A stretch of DNA of 64,000 nucleotides from NCBI RefSeq assembly GCF_035917275.1, contig NZ_CP108508.1, positions 7,440,001 through 7,504,000 of the forward strand. The letters are read 5' to 3'. Both the position numbers and the translations under genes were made by a program. Of the stretch, positions 33,227 through 43,094 are shown piece after piece. Source of the DNA: Streptomyces sp. NBC_01237. Its GTDB lineage: Bacteria > Actinomycetota > Actinomycetes > Streptomycetales > Streptomycetaceae. The notes below the pieces were generated by a model. That model did not search any database. It was not told where the DNA came from and saw only the letters and a program-made list of their open reading frames with translations. Numbering within the stretch: position 1 is the first letter of the stretch; the number at the start of each line of letters is the position of its first letter.

Positions 33227-34267
33227 TCACAGCAGAGTCAGCTGGGTCGGCCCCGGTGCCGGGTCGGCCCGCTCCGGTGTGCCGGACGCGGCGACCCGCC
33301 GGGCCGCGCCCCAGTCGGGGGGCCCGATCCCGAACTCGGTGGCCAGCTCGTGCACCTGGCGGGTGATCCGGCGCTGGTACCACGTCGGCGCGTACGAGCC
33401 GTCCGCGTACATCCGCTCGTAGCGCGGCACGAGGTGCGGGTGGTGGCGGGCGAGCCACTGCGTGAACCACTCCCGGGCGCCGGGCCGCAGATGGAGCACG
33501 AGCGGGGTCACCGACGTCGCCCCTGCCGCGGCGATCGCGCGGACCGTGTCGCGCAGCTGGTCGGGCCGGTCGCCGAGGAACGGGATGACGGGGGCCATCA
33601 GGACCGCGCAGCCGATGCCGTTGTCGGTGAGGGTGCGCACCACGTCGAGGCGCCGCTCGGGGGAGGGCGTGCCGGGCTCGACCGTGCGCCACAGCTCACG
33701 GTCGGTGAAGCCGACGGAGACGGACACCCCGATCTCGGTGACCTCGGCGGCCTGCCGCAGCAGCTCCAGATCCCGCAGGATCAGCGTGCCCTTCGTCAGG
33801 ATCGAGAACGGGTTCGCGCGATCGCGCAGGGCCTCGATGATGCCGGGCATCAGCCGGTAGCGGCCCTCGGCGCGCTGGTAGCAGTCGACGTTCGTGCCCA
33901 TCGCGATGTGGTCGCCCTGCCAGCGGCGGGAGGCGAGCTGCCGCCGTACCAGCTCCGCCGCGTTGATCTTGACGACGATCTGGGAGTCGAAGCCGAGTCC
34001 GGTGTCCAGATCCAGATAGCTGTGGGTCTTGCGGGCGAAGCAGTACACACAGGCGTGGGAGCAGCCCCGGTACGGATTCACGGTCCATTCGAACGGCATC
34101 CGGGATGCCCCCGGCACCCGGTTCACGATCGAGCGGGCCCGGATCTCATGGAAGGTGATCCCCCGGAATTCGGGGGTGTCGAACGTGCGCGTGGTCACCG
34201 CGTCGGCGGCGAAGAGCGCGCTGTTCCCGGTCATTGTGCCGTTCTCGACCAGATTGTCCCAGCGCAT
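33227..34267 (-). CDS. Radical SAM protein, Rv2578c family
   Basis: 346 residues from ATG 34267, with GAGGAGG six bases upstream. The iron-sulfur motif CxxxCxxC is C69-C73-C76 in RGCSHACVYC; an ARKTHSYLDLD segment follows as in SplB-like proteins. The family (Rv2578c-like) is widespread in actinobacteria with no agreed substrate; similarity to spore photoproduct lyase suggests a DNA or nucleotide radical reaction, but this is inference. No genes of a pathway surround it. Confidence 0.9.
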   Translation of the reverse strand: MRWDNLVENGTMTGNSALFAADAVTTRTFDTPEFRGITFHEIRARSIVNRVPGASRMPFEWTVNPYRGCSHACVYCFARKTHSYLDLDTGLGFDSQIVVKINAAELVRRQLASRRWQGDHIAMGTNVDCYQRAEGRYRLMPGIIEALRDRANPFSILTKGTLILRDLELLRQAAEVTEIGVSVSVGFTDRELWRTVEPGTPSPERRLDVVRTLTDNGIGCAVLMAPVIPFLGDRPDQLRDTVRAIAAAGATSVTPLVLHLRPGAREWFTQWLARHHPHLVPRYERMYADGSYAPTWYQRRITRQVHELATEFGIGPPDWGAARRVAASGTPERADPAPGPTQLTLL

Positions 34268-34419
34268 GGACGCCTCCTCGGTAGAACTGGGCACAGAATA
34301 GAACACTTGTTCCCTTGATCGTGCGGGGCGGCTCGCGGACCCCGATTTTGAGGGGCCGTACCCGAGGTGGTTGGCTCAGCTCACCCCCCCCCGAACAACC
34401 GAGTGCTGGAGGAACAGCC

Positions 34420-34863
34420 ATGGCGCAGGTCGAGGCCACGACAGAGCGGATCATCGCGGCGGACGCGGAGACGGTGTTCGATGCGCTGGCCGACTACCAG
34501 GAGGTCCGGGGCAAGGTGCTGACCGGACACTTCAGCGAGTACGAGGTGCGCGAGGGCGGTGACGGCGAGGGCACTCTCGTCCACTGGAAGCTCCAGGCCA
34601 CCAGCAAGCGGGTCCGCGACTGCCTGCTGGAGGTCTCCGAGCCGACCGACGGACAGCTCGTCGAGAAGGACCGCAACTCCTCCATGGTCACCACCTGGAC
34701 CGTGACCCCGGCCGGTGAGGGCAAGTCCAAGGCCGTCGTCTCGACCGTCTGGAACGGCGCGGGCGGCATCGGTGGATTCTTCGAGAAGACCTTCGCGCCC
34801 AAGGGCCTCGGACGCATCTACGACGAACTGCTCCAGAACCTCGCCACCGCGGTCGAGAAGTAG
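34420..34863 (+). CDS. SRPBCC (START-like) family protein
   Basis: 147 residues from ATG 34420 with GGAGGA upstream. Polyketide-cyclase/START fold: starts VEATTERIIAADAETVFDALADYQEV, ends FFEKTFAPKGLGRIYDELLQNLATAVE with the long closing helix. A hydrophobic-ligand binder of unknown role. Divergent from the radical SAM gene; the gap contains a run of nine or more C (34384-34392). Confidence 0.87.
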   Translation: MAQVEATTERIIAADAETVFDALADYQEVRGKVLTGHFSEYEVREGGDGEGTLVHWKLQATSKRVRDCLLEVSEPTDGQLVEKDRNSSMVTTWTVTPAGEGKSKAVVSTVWNGAGGIGGFFEKTFAPKGLGRIYDELLQNLATAVEK

Positions 34864-34864
34864 A

Positions 34865-34895
34865 CCGAACGCGGCCAGGCCGACACCACGTTCGG
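34865..34895. terminator. Short hairpin after the SRPBCC gene
   Basis: Seven-base arms CCGAACG (34865-34871) and CGTTCGG (34889-34895) directly at the stop codon. A weak terminator candidate. Confidence 0.4.
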
Positions 34896-35087
34896 CCCGG
34901 CCGCCCGCTTGACGGCCGGCCTCACCGGAACGGGTGGTTTTTCCGGGGTGGCCGGTTGTGCGCCGTAGTGGCTCCGACCGGCGCATAAGCCCTTTGCCCG
35001 CGCTGTACGCCCCCCGCTTCGCGTTTGCCCTGCCTCGCCGCACGGTGCGAGAAATGGGCGGCGCAGAGGCGACTAGGGGAGCGTTAC

Positions 35088-37529
35088 GTGGTGGGTGGGA
35101 TCACGCTGGTGAAGGACGAGCCGGGCGACTCGGCAGGGGGCGCCGACACCACGACCGTGCTCCCGCCGCCACCCACGACTCCCGGCCCCGGCGCCGCGGC
35201 GGTCGCCCCGCCCGACGGGATCGGCCCGCGCCGGGTCCGGATGGTCTTCCTCGGGCTGATGCTCACCCTGCTGCTCGCGGCGCTCGACCAGATGATCGTC
35301 GCCACCGCCCTGCCGAAGATCGTCGGTGAGCTGCACGGCCTGGAGAAGATGTCGTGGGCGGTCACCGCCTATCTGCTCGCCTCCACCATCGGCCTCCCGA
35401 TCTATGGGAAGCTCGGCGATCTCTTCGGCCGCAAGGGCGTCTTCCAGTTCGCCATCGTCGTCTTCGTCATCGGCTCCGCGCTCGCCGGCTGGTCGCGCAC
35501 CATGGACGAGCTGATCGCCTTCCGGGCCGTCCAGGGCATCGGCGGCGGCGGGCTCATGATCGGTGTCCAGGCGATCATCGCGGACATCGTCCCGCCCCGC
35601 GAGCGAGGCCGCTACATGGGCCTCATCGGTGCCGTCTTCGGCCTCGCGTCCGTCGCGGGCCCGCTGCTCGGCGGCTTCTTCACCGACCACGCCTCCTGGC
35701 GCTGGTGCTTCTACATCAACGTGCCCTTCGGCCTGGTCACCCTCGCCGTCATCGCCGTCGTGCTGAAGCTTCCCAAGCCCACCGTCCGCCCCCGGCTCGA
35801 TGTGCTCGGCGCGCTGCTCCTGGCCGCCGCCTCCACCTTCCTGGTGCTGCTCACCAGCTGGGGCGGGACCGAGTACGCCTGGGGCTCGCGCACCATCCTG
35901 GGCCTCGCCGCGGGCGCGCTCGGCACGGTCCTGCTCTTCATCGCCGTCGAGCACCGCGCCGCCGAACCCGTCATCCCGCTGCGGCTGTTCCGCGACTCGA
36001 TCTTCAACGTCACCTCTCTCGTGGGTGCCGTCGTCGGTGTCGCGCTCTTCGGTGCCGCCAGCTATCTGCCGACGTATCTCCAGATGGTCGACGGAGCCAG
36101 CGCCACCGGATCCGGGCTCCTGATGCTGCCGATGATGGGCGGCATCGTCGTGGCCTCCGTCGTCTCCGGACAGCTGATCTCCAGGACCGGCCGCTACCGG
36201 ATCCACCCACTCGTCGGCTGCGCCCTCTCCGCCGTCGGCATGTGGCTGCTCTCCCGGCTGGAGACCGGCACCTCCCGGCTGGAGTACAGCCTCGCGCAGG
36301 CCGTCCTCGGCATCGGGATCGGCCTGGTCATGTCCGTTCTCGTGCTGGCCGTGCAGAACTCCGTACGGCCCGCCGACCTCGGCACCGCCACCAGTGCCAA
36401 CAACTACTTCCGGCAGATCGGCGGCAGTATCGGTGCCGCCGTCTTCGGCACCCTCTTCGCGGGGCGGCTCGCCGACGCCCTCGCCGTACACCTTCCGTCC
36501 GGCGCCGACCTCCCCGATCCCGCGTCGATCACCCCGCAGCTCGTCCACGCGATGGAGCCCGCACTGCGTGACGCCTATGTCCAGGCGTACGCCGACGCGA
36601 TGCCGCGCATCTTCCTCTACCTGGTGCCGGTGCTCGTGCTCGGCCTGTTCCTCGCCTTCTTCCTCAAGGAGAAACCGCTGGTGTCCCACCACAGCCCCGA
36701 AACGGCCACCGAGCCCTCGCCGATCCCCGCCGCGCGGACCGACTCCGCTTCCCCGTCCGTCGGTTACCTGTCCGGTGTCCCCGTCTGCGGGAGCGTCCAG
36801 CACCCGGACGGTACGAAGGTCCCCCGGGCGGCCCTCACCCTGATCGACGTCCAGGGGAAGCAGGTCGGGCGCGGCGCGAGCGGTGACGACGGGCGGTACG
36901 CGCTGAGTGTCCCCGGCGCCGGTTCCTATGTGCTGATCGCGGCCGCGGGCGGGCACCAGCCGCAGGCCGTCAGCGTCACGGTGGGCGAGCGGCCCGTCGA
37001 ACTCGACGTGGTCCTCGGCGGCGCGGGACGGCTCGCCGGTACGGTCGTCACGGCCGACGGGGTCCCGGTCCGGGACGCCGCGGTGACCCTCACCGATGTG
37101 CGCGGCGACGTCGTGTCGACCACCCGTAGCGGCCGTGAGGGCGGCTATGTGATCACCGAGCTGGTGGCCGGTGAGTACACCCTCGCCGCCAGCGCCCCGG
37201 CCTTCCGGCCCGCCGCGCTGCCGGTCAGTGTGCAGGCCGCCAGGGAGACCCGCCAGGACATCGAACTGGCCGGCGGCGCCGTCCTGCGCGGGGTCGTCCG
37301 GGCGAGCGGCGGGCGGCCCGTCGAGGACGCCCGGGTCACCCTGCTCGACGCGGCGGGCAATGTGGTGGACACCCTCACCACCGGGCCGGACGGAGCGTTC
37401 CGGTTCGTCGACCTGTCGTCCGGCGAGTACACCGTGATCGCCGCGGGCTATCCGCCGGTCGCGACCGTGCTCCAGGTCGCGGGCGGCGGGCGCACCGAGC
37501 GCGACCTCCAGCTCGGACACGAGGACTGA
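35088..37529 (+). CDS. EmrB/QacA-type MFS exporter fused to three carboxypeptidase-regulatory-like domains
   Basis: 813 residues from GTG 35088 (AGGGGAG six bases upstream; GTG 35091 is equal). A Pro-rich head, then a 14-helix DHA2 exporter (motif [14 protein letters not shown], motif C-like [23 protein letters not shown]). After the last helix ([21 protein letters not shown], about residue 525) a Ser/Pro linker leads to three beta-sandwich repeats of about 80 residues, each with GxVxxxDGxPVxDAxVTLxDxxG and GxYxxxxLxxGxYTxxAxA. The tail should be cytoplasmic in a 14-helix protein, odd for a domain known mostly outside cells. Substrate unknown. Confidence 0.9.
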   Translation: MVGGITLVKDEPGDSAGGADTTTVLPPPPTTPGPGAAAVAPPDGIGPRRVRMVFLGLMLTLLLAALDQMIVATALPKIVGELHGLEKMSWAVTAYLLASTIGLPIYGKLGDLFGRKGVFQFAIVVFVIGSALAGWSRTMDELIAFRAVQGIGGGGLMIGVQAIIADIVPPRERGRYMGLIGAVFGLASVAGPLLGGFFTDHASWRWCFYINVPFGLVTLAVIAVVLKLPKPTVRPRLDVLGALLLAAASTFLVLLTSWGGTEYAWGSRTILGLAAGALGTVLLFIAVEHRAAEPVIPLRLFRDSIFNVTSLVGAVVGVALFGAASYLPTYLQMVDGASATGSGLLMLPMMGGIVVASVVSGQLISRTGRYRIHPLVGCALSAVGMWLLSRLETGTSRLEYSLAQAVLGIGIGLVMSVLVLAVQNSVRPADLGTATSANNYFRQIGGSIGAAVFGTLFAGRLADALAVHLPSGADLPDPASITPQLVHAMEPALRDAYVQAYADAMPRIFLYLVPVLVLGLFLAFFLKEKPLVSHHSPETATEPSPIPAARTDSASPSVGYLSGVPVCGSVQHPDGTKVPRAALTLIDVQGKQVGRGASGDDGRYALSVPGAGSYVLIAAAGGHQPQAVSVTVGERPVELDVVLGGAGRLAGTVVTADGVPVRDAAVTLTDVRGDVVSTTRSGREGGYVITELVAGEYTLAASAPAFRPAALPVSVQAARETRQDIELAGGAVLRGVVRASGGRPVEDARVTLLDAAGNVVDTLTTGPDGAFRFVDLSSGEYTVIAAGYPPVATVLQVAGGGRTERDLQLGHED

Positions 37530-37565
37530 CCTCCGGCCGGGTCGAGGACTGACCTCCGGCCGGGA
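37521..37565. repeat. 24-bp direct duplication across the MFS fusion stop codon
   Basis: GAGGACTGACCTCCGGCCGGG at 37521-37541 recurs at 37545-37565, with a third partial copy (GAGGACTTGACC) after it. The first copy spans the stop codon TGA. A recent slippage event. Confidence 0.8.
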
Positions 37566-37597
37566 AGAGGACTTGACCCCCGGGAGCTGTCCCGGCA

Positions 37598-37632
37598 CCC
37601 CGCGCACGGTCGCCATGGCGCCGTGCGCGGGG
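37598..37632. terminator. Terminator of the MFS fusion gene
   Basis: Perfect 12-base arms CCCCGCGCACGG (37598-37609) and CCGTGCGCGGGG (37621-37632) around the palindrome CGCCATGGCG. Two further direct copies of the right arm follow (about 37640 and 37667). Confidence 0.8.
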
Positions 37633-37822
37633 TTCGCCATGCCGTGCGCGGGGCCCGCCATAACGGCGTGCGCGGGGGCGTACGCGGCGCACGGGGGGCG
37701 CCTACGGATCGAACGCGCGGTGAAAGAATGCGCCGGTCGCTTGTCGCTGCAACCGGAGCGCGGTAGACCGTCCCTGACGAAAAGTCATGACAGGTTGTGC
37801 GGATCGCCCTGGGGAGCGGGTC

Positions 37823-38548
37823 ATGAGCGTGACGAGTCAGTACAAGCGTGCCTGGGAGAGCTTCTGGAGCGAAGCTCCCGACGACCCCGGCGCCGTCTTC
37901 TGGGACGCCGAACCCGCCCTCACCTCGGGGCTGCACCTCGCGCTCTTCGAGCCGCACCTGATGGCGGCGGACCTTCCCCTGGTCGACCTCGGCTGCGGCA
38001 ACGGCACACAGACGTTCTTCCTCGCCGAACGGCTGCCCCGGGTCACCGGCGTCGACCTCTCCGCGGCGGCGCTGGCCCACGCCCGGCGCCGCGACCCGCT
38101 CGGGGCGGTGCCGTTCCGCGAGATCGACGCGGCGGACCCGGACGCGGTGCGCCGCCTCCACGGTGAACTGGGCGACACCCACGTCTATATGCGCGGCGTG
38201 CTCCACCAGTGCGATCCGGCCGACCGGCAGCCGCTGATCGACTCCATCGCGACCCTCGTGGGGGAGCGGGGCAGGGCCTTCGTCGTGGAACCGGCCGAGG
38301 CGGCGAGCGCCGAACTCACGGTGCTGGCGCAGCGACCGGCAGGACCGCCCCCCAAGCTCCGCCCGGTCCTCACCCACGGCATCGCCACCGGCACGGTCCG
38401 GGACGCGGCGCTGCCCCAGTTCATCCGCACGGCCGGGCTCTCCGTGCTCGCCCGGGGCGAACTGCCGCTGCTGACAACGGAGTACGTGGCCGACGGCATC
38501 CGTATCGCCCTCCCCTCGAACTGGCTGGTGGTGGGCCGGACGGGGTGA
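37823..38548 (+). CDS. SAM-dependent methyltransferase
   Basis: 241 residues from ATG 37823 (GGGGAG six bases upstream). Class I motif I is LPLVDLGCGNGTQTF with VTGVDLS as the acidic motif. Begins with SVTSQYKRAWESFWSEAP. Substrate unknown. Convergent with the LysR gene, only three bases apart, so the two transcripts overlap at their ends. Confidence 0.87.
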   Translation: MSVTSQYKRAWESFWSEAPDDPGAVFWDAEPALTSGLHLALFEPHLMAADLPLVDLGCGNGTQTFFLAERLPRVTGVDLSAAALAHARRRDPLGAVPFREIDAADPDAVRRLHGELGDTHVYMRGVLHQCDPADRQPLIDSIATLVGERGRAFVVEPAEAASAELTVLAQRPAGPPPKLRPVLTHGIATGTVRDAALPQFIRTAGLSVLARGELPLLTTEYVADGIRIALPSNWLVVGRTG

Positions 38549-38551
38549 CGC

Positions 38552-39442
38552 TCAGCGCAGGGCGTCCTCGCGCACCAGATGCGTCAGCGCCCGCGCACCC
38601 GGGCTCAGGCCCCGCGCCGCAGGAAGCACCACCACACTCTCGTACACCGGCGCGTCCGGGCCTTCGAGCTCCCCCGTGACCAGGCCCCGGGCCTCGGGCT
38701 TACGGGTGAAGTGGTGCGGCACCACCGCGATGCCCAGCCCCTCGTGCACCAGCTCCAGCAGGCTGTGCACGTCGTTCACCTCCAGGGCCACGCTCCGGCG
38801 CACCCGCGCGCAGGCGAACGCCTCGTCCGCCGCCCGCCGCGGCCCCCAGTCCGGATGGAAGTCGATGAAGGACTCACCGCGCAGTTCGTCCCACGCCACC
38901 ACGGGCCGCCCGGCGAACCGGTGACCGGGAGCGCACAGGACGACCATCGGCTCCCGGGCCAGCGGGATCAGCTCGCCGCGCCACTCCGGCGGACTGACCG
39001 TGGCGGCGAACGCGATGTCGAGCCGGCCCTCGGCCACCCCGTCCAGCAGGCTCGTGGTGCCCTCCTGCCGGAGCCGTAGCTCCATGTGCGGATGGGCACG
39101 GTGGAAGGCGGCGAGCAGCCGCGCCGGACTGACCCCCGCCACGCATTGTTCGACCCCCACCGTCAGGGTGCCGCGCAGCAGCCCCCGTACGGCATCGACC
39201 GCGTCCCGTGCCGCCCGCGCCCCCGCCAGCGTGCGCTCCGCCTCCACCAGCAGGGCGCGCCCCGCCTCGGTGAGGCGCACCGAACGCGTGGTCCGGCTGA
39301 ACAACGGGGTGCGCAGCTCCCGCTCCAGCGCCCGGACGGACGCCGAGAGACCCGACTGCGAGACGGAGAGGCGCTCGGCGGCGCGGGTGAAGTGCTGCTC
39401 CTCGGCGACGGCGACGAAGTGCTCCAGCTGACGCAGTTCCAT
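38552..39442 (-). CDS. LysR family transcriptional regulator
   Basis: 296 residues from ATG 39442. The N-terminal winged helix-turn-helix is textbook: MELRQLEHFVAVAEEQHFTR, AAERLSVSQSGLSASVRALE, then RTPLFSRTTRSVRLTEAGR. The effector domain follows. It is transcribed away from an aldo/keto reductase gene 126 bases off, the usual arrangement for a LysR protein and its target. Confidence 0.93.
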   Translation of the reverse strand: MELRQLEHFVAVAEEQHFTRAAERLSVSQSGLSASVRALERELRTPLFSRTTRSVRLTEAGRALLVEAERTLAGARAARDAVDAVRGLLRGTLTVGVEQCVAGVSPARLLAAFHRAHPHMELRLRQEGTTSLLDGVAEGRLDIAFAATVSPPEWRGELIPLAREPMVVLCAPGHRFAGRPVVAWDELRGESFIDFHPDWGPRRAADEAFACARVRRSVALEVNDVHSLLELVHEGLGIAVVPHHFTRKPEARGLVTGELEGPDAPVYESVVVLPAARGLSPGARALTHLVREDALR

Positions 39443-39568
39443 GATTGAGAAAGGTAGACGATGAATCCCAGCGGAATCTCCGGTTGGACTGCTGGATCGT
39501 TCTCCGTCAGCCTGGACCCTGCGCACCGAGCCCGGAGCGCTCCCTCGGAACTCTCCCGCGGAGCACAC

Positions 39569-40576
<1,008 letters not shown>

Positions 40577-40630
40577 GCGCATCGGGCGCGGGCCCGCCCA
40601 CGACAGCCCGCCGCCGTCGTACCCCGAGTG

Positions 40631-40677
40631 CCGCGTCCTCGCCACCGGCCCCATCGCCGCTCTCGGCGAGGACGCGG
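40631..40677. terminator. Terminator of the aldo/keto reductase gene
   Basis: Perfect 13-base arms CCGCGTCCTCGCC (40631-40643) and GGCGAGGACGCGG (40665-40677), 54 bases after the stop. The rest of the gap to 40900 shows only a weak TAGCGT -10-like box at 40771-40776 for the peptidase operon. Confidence 0.7.
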
Positions 40678-40900
40678 ACATTCCGCGCGTCAGGTCCCCC
40701 TCCCGACGGGAAGAGCGTTCCGGGCCCCCCGAACGTTCGCCCGGCTCTGGCTCGACCCATCGCCGTCGCGTAGCGTGAGCCAGCGTGAAGATCTGTTGCG
40801 CTGTGCCGCGGGCCGACGACGCGGCTCACCGGAGTGATGGCCGACCGACCGCCGTCACGGCCGGATCGCCCGCCCATGACCTACCGCGGGACGGTGGGGC

Positions 40901-41734
40901 GTGAAGATCCTCATCAGCGCCGACATGGAGGGCGCCACCGGAGTGACCTGGCCGGCCGATGTGCTGCCCGGCACCGCGCAGTGGGAGCGCTGCCGCTCGA
41001 TGTTCACCTCCGACGTGAACGCCGCGGCCCTCGGGTTCTACGACGGCGGCGCCGACGACGTGCTGATCAACGAGGCGCACTGGTCCATGCGCAACCTCCT
41101 GCTGGAGCGCCTCGACGACCGGGTCCAGATGCTCACCGGCAGGCACAAGTCCCTCTCCATGGTGGAGGGCATCCAGCACGGCGATGTCGACGCCATCGCC
41201 TTCGTCGGCTATCACACGGGGGCGGGCACGGAGGGCGTTCTCGCCCACACCTATCTGGCCAACTCCATCACCGGGGTCTGGCTGAACGGCGTCCGCGCCA
41301 GTGAGGGCCTGCTCAACGCGCATGTCGCCGCCGAGTACGGCGTCCCGGTCGTGCTCGTCACCGGTGACGACCTCACCTGTGTGGACGCCGAGGGATACGC
41401 CCCCGAGGCGCGCAAGGTCGCCGTCAAGGACTACGTCTCGCGGTACGCGGCGGTGTGCCGCACCCCGGCCCGTACCGCCGCCGACATCAGGGCCGCGGCC
41501 AGGGACGCGACGGCGCTCGCCGTGCGGCACACCCCGGTGACGGGCGGCTCCTTCACGGTGGAGCTGGAGTTCGACGCCGAGCATCTGGCCGCCGCGGCGA
41601 CCGTGGTCCCCGGCGTGGCGCCGAGCGGCGAGAGGCGCGTCGCGTACACCAGCGCGACGATGTACGAAGGTATTCGCACGTTCAAGGCGGTGACCACCAT
41701 CGTGTCGTCCGCCGTGGAGGAACAATATGGCTGA
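40901..41734 (+). CDS. dppA: M55 D-aminopeptidase (DppA-like)
   Basis: 277 residues from GTG 40901. Zinc ligands match B. subtilis DppA: D8 and E10 in ISADMEG, H60 in NEAHWSMRN, H105 in VGYHTGAG, and E135 in RASEG. DppA removes D-Ala from the N-terminus of D-Ala-D-Ala-type peptides. It is the first of four coupled peptidase genes, overlapping the next by eight bases. Confidence 0.93.
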   Translation: MKILISADMEGATGVTWPADVLPGTAQWERCRSMFTSDVNAAALGFYDGGADDVLINEAHWSMRNLLLERLDDRVQMLTGRHKSLSMVEGIQHGDVDAIAFVGYHTGAGTEGVLAHTYLANSITGVWLNGVRASEGLLNAHVAAEYGVPVVLVTGDDLTCVDAEGYAPEARKVAVKDYVSRYAAVCRTPARTAADIRAAARDATALAVRHTPVTGGSFTVELEFDAEHLAAAATVVPGVAPSGERRVAYTSATMYEGIRTFKAVTTIVSSAVEEQYG

Positions 41735-43070
41735 GGCGCCCGACCCGCTCGGACAGGTGGACGAGCAGGCACTCGACGAAGTGGTGACGTTCACCTCCGA
41801 ACTCATCCGGATCGACACCACCAACCACGGCGGCGGCGACTGCCGGGAGAGGCCGGCGGCCGAGTACGTCGCCGAGCGCCTGGCCGCCACCGGCCTGGAA
41901 CCCACCCTGCTGGAGCGCACCGCGGGACGCACCAACGTGGTCGCCCGGATCGAGGGCACCGACCCGTCCGCCGACGCGCTCCTCGTGCACGGGCACCTCG
42001 ACGTGGTGCCCGCCGAAGCCGCCGACTGGACCGTGCACCCCTTCTCCGGCGAGGTGCGTGACGGGGTGGTGTGGGGGCGCGGCGCCGTCGACATGAAGAA
42101 CATGGACGCGATGGTGCTCGCCGTCGTCCGCGGCTGGGCGCGCGCCGGTGTGCGCCCCCGCCGCGACATCGTCATCGCGTACACCGCGGACGAGGAGGCC
42201 AGCGCCGACGACGGCTCCGGCTTCCTCGCCGACCACCACCCCGGGCTCTTCGAGGGCTGTACGGAGGGCATCAGCGAATCCGGCGCCTTCACCTTCCACG
42301 CCGGGGAGGGGCTGTCGCTGTACCCGATCGCCGCGGGCGAGCGCGGCACCGGCTGGCTGAAGCTGACCGCCGAGGGCACCGCCGGCCATGGCTCCAAGGT
42401 CAACCGGGCCAACGCGGTCAGCGCGCTCGCCGCCGCCGTCGCCCGGATCGGGGAGCACGAGTGGCCGGTGCGGATCACCCCGACGGTACGGGCCGCGCTC
42501 ACCGAGATCGCCGCGCTGCACGGCATCGACGTCGATGTCGACGCCCCCGGCTTCGACGTGGACGAGCTGCTGGGCAAGCTGGGCCCGGTCGCCTCCCTCC
42601 TCGAACCCGTCGTCCGCAACAGCAGCAACCCGACGATGCTGGACGCCGGATACAAGGTCAACGTGATCCCCGGCCGCGCCACCGCCTTCATCGACGGCCG
42701 GATGCTGCCGGGCGGCGAGGACGAGTTCACCGAGACGATGGACCGGCTCACCGGCCCCGCCGTCCAGTGGGAGTTCCACCACCGTGAGGTCGCCCTCCAG
42801 GCGCCCGTCGACTCACCCACGTACGCCAAACTGCGCGCCGCCGTCGAACACTTCGACCCGGACGGGCACGCCGTCCCCTACTGCATGTCGGGCGGCACGG
42901 ACGCCAAGCAGTTCTCCCGCCTCGGCATCACCGGATACGGCTTCTCGCCGCTGAAGCTGCCCGTCGGCTTCGACTACCAGGCGCTCTTCCACGGCGTCGA
43001 CGAGCGCGTCCCCGTCGACGCCCTGCACTTCGGCGTCCGTGTCCTCGACCACTATCTGCGCACCGCCTGA
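41727..43070 (+). CDS. M20 family metallopeptidase
   Basis: 447 residues. Metal-site motifs: H90-L-D92 in LLVHGHLDVVP, WGRGAVDMKNMDAM (second metal aspartate), YTADEEASAD (catalytic Glu pair), and a C-terminal GGTDAKQF histidine/metal loop. The dimerisation domain lies between. M20 dipeptidases or deacylases act on dipeptides or N-acyl amino acids. It overlaps dppA and lies 24 bases before the S9 gene. Confidence 0.92.
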   Translation: MAEAPDPLGQVDEQALDEVVTFTSELIRIDTTNHGGGDCRERPAAEYVAERLAATGLEPTLLERTAGRTNVVARIEGTDPSADALLVHGHLDVVPAEAADWTVHPFSGEVRDGVVWGRGAVDMKNMDAMVLAVVRGWARAGVRPRRDIVIAYTADEEASADDGSGFLADHHPGLFEGCTEGISESGAFTFHAGEGLSLYPIAAGERGTGWLKLTAEGTAGHGSKVNRANAVSALAAAVARIGEHEWPVRITPTVRAALTEIAALHGIDVDVDAPGFDVDELLGKLGPVASLLEPVVRNSSNPTMLDAGYKVNVIPGRATAFIDGRMLPGGEDEFTETMDRLTGPAVQWEFHHREVALQAPVDSPTYAKLRAAVEHFDPDGHAVPYCMSGGTDAKQFSRLGITGYGFSPLKLPVGFDYQALFHGVDERVPVDALHFGVRVLDHYLRTA

Positions 43071-43094
43071 CCCGTACCGGGGGGACAGTCCACC

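Noticed and set aside
37640..37690. Further copies of the terminator arm as a CRISPR-like array
   Set aside because: Only two partial copies, uneven spacing and no spacers.
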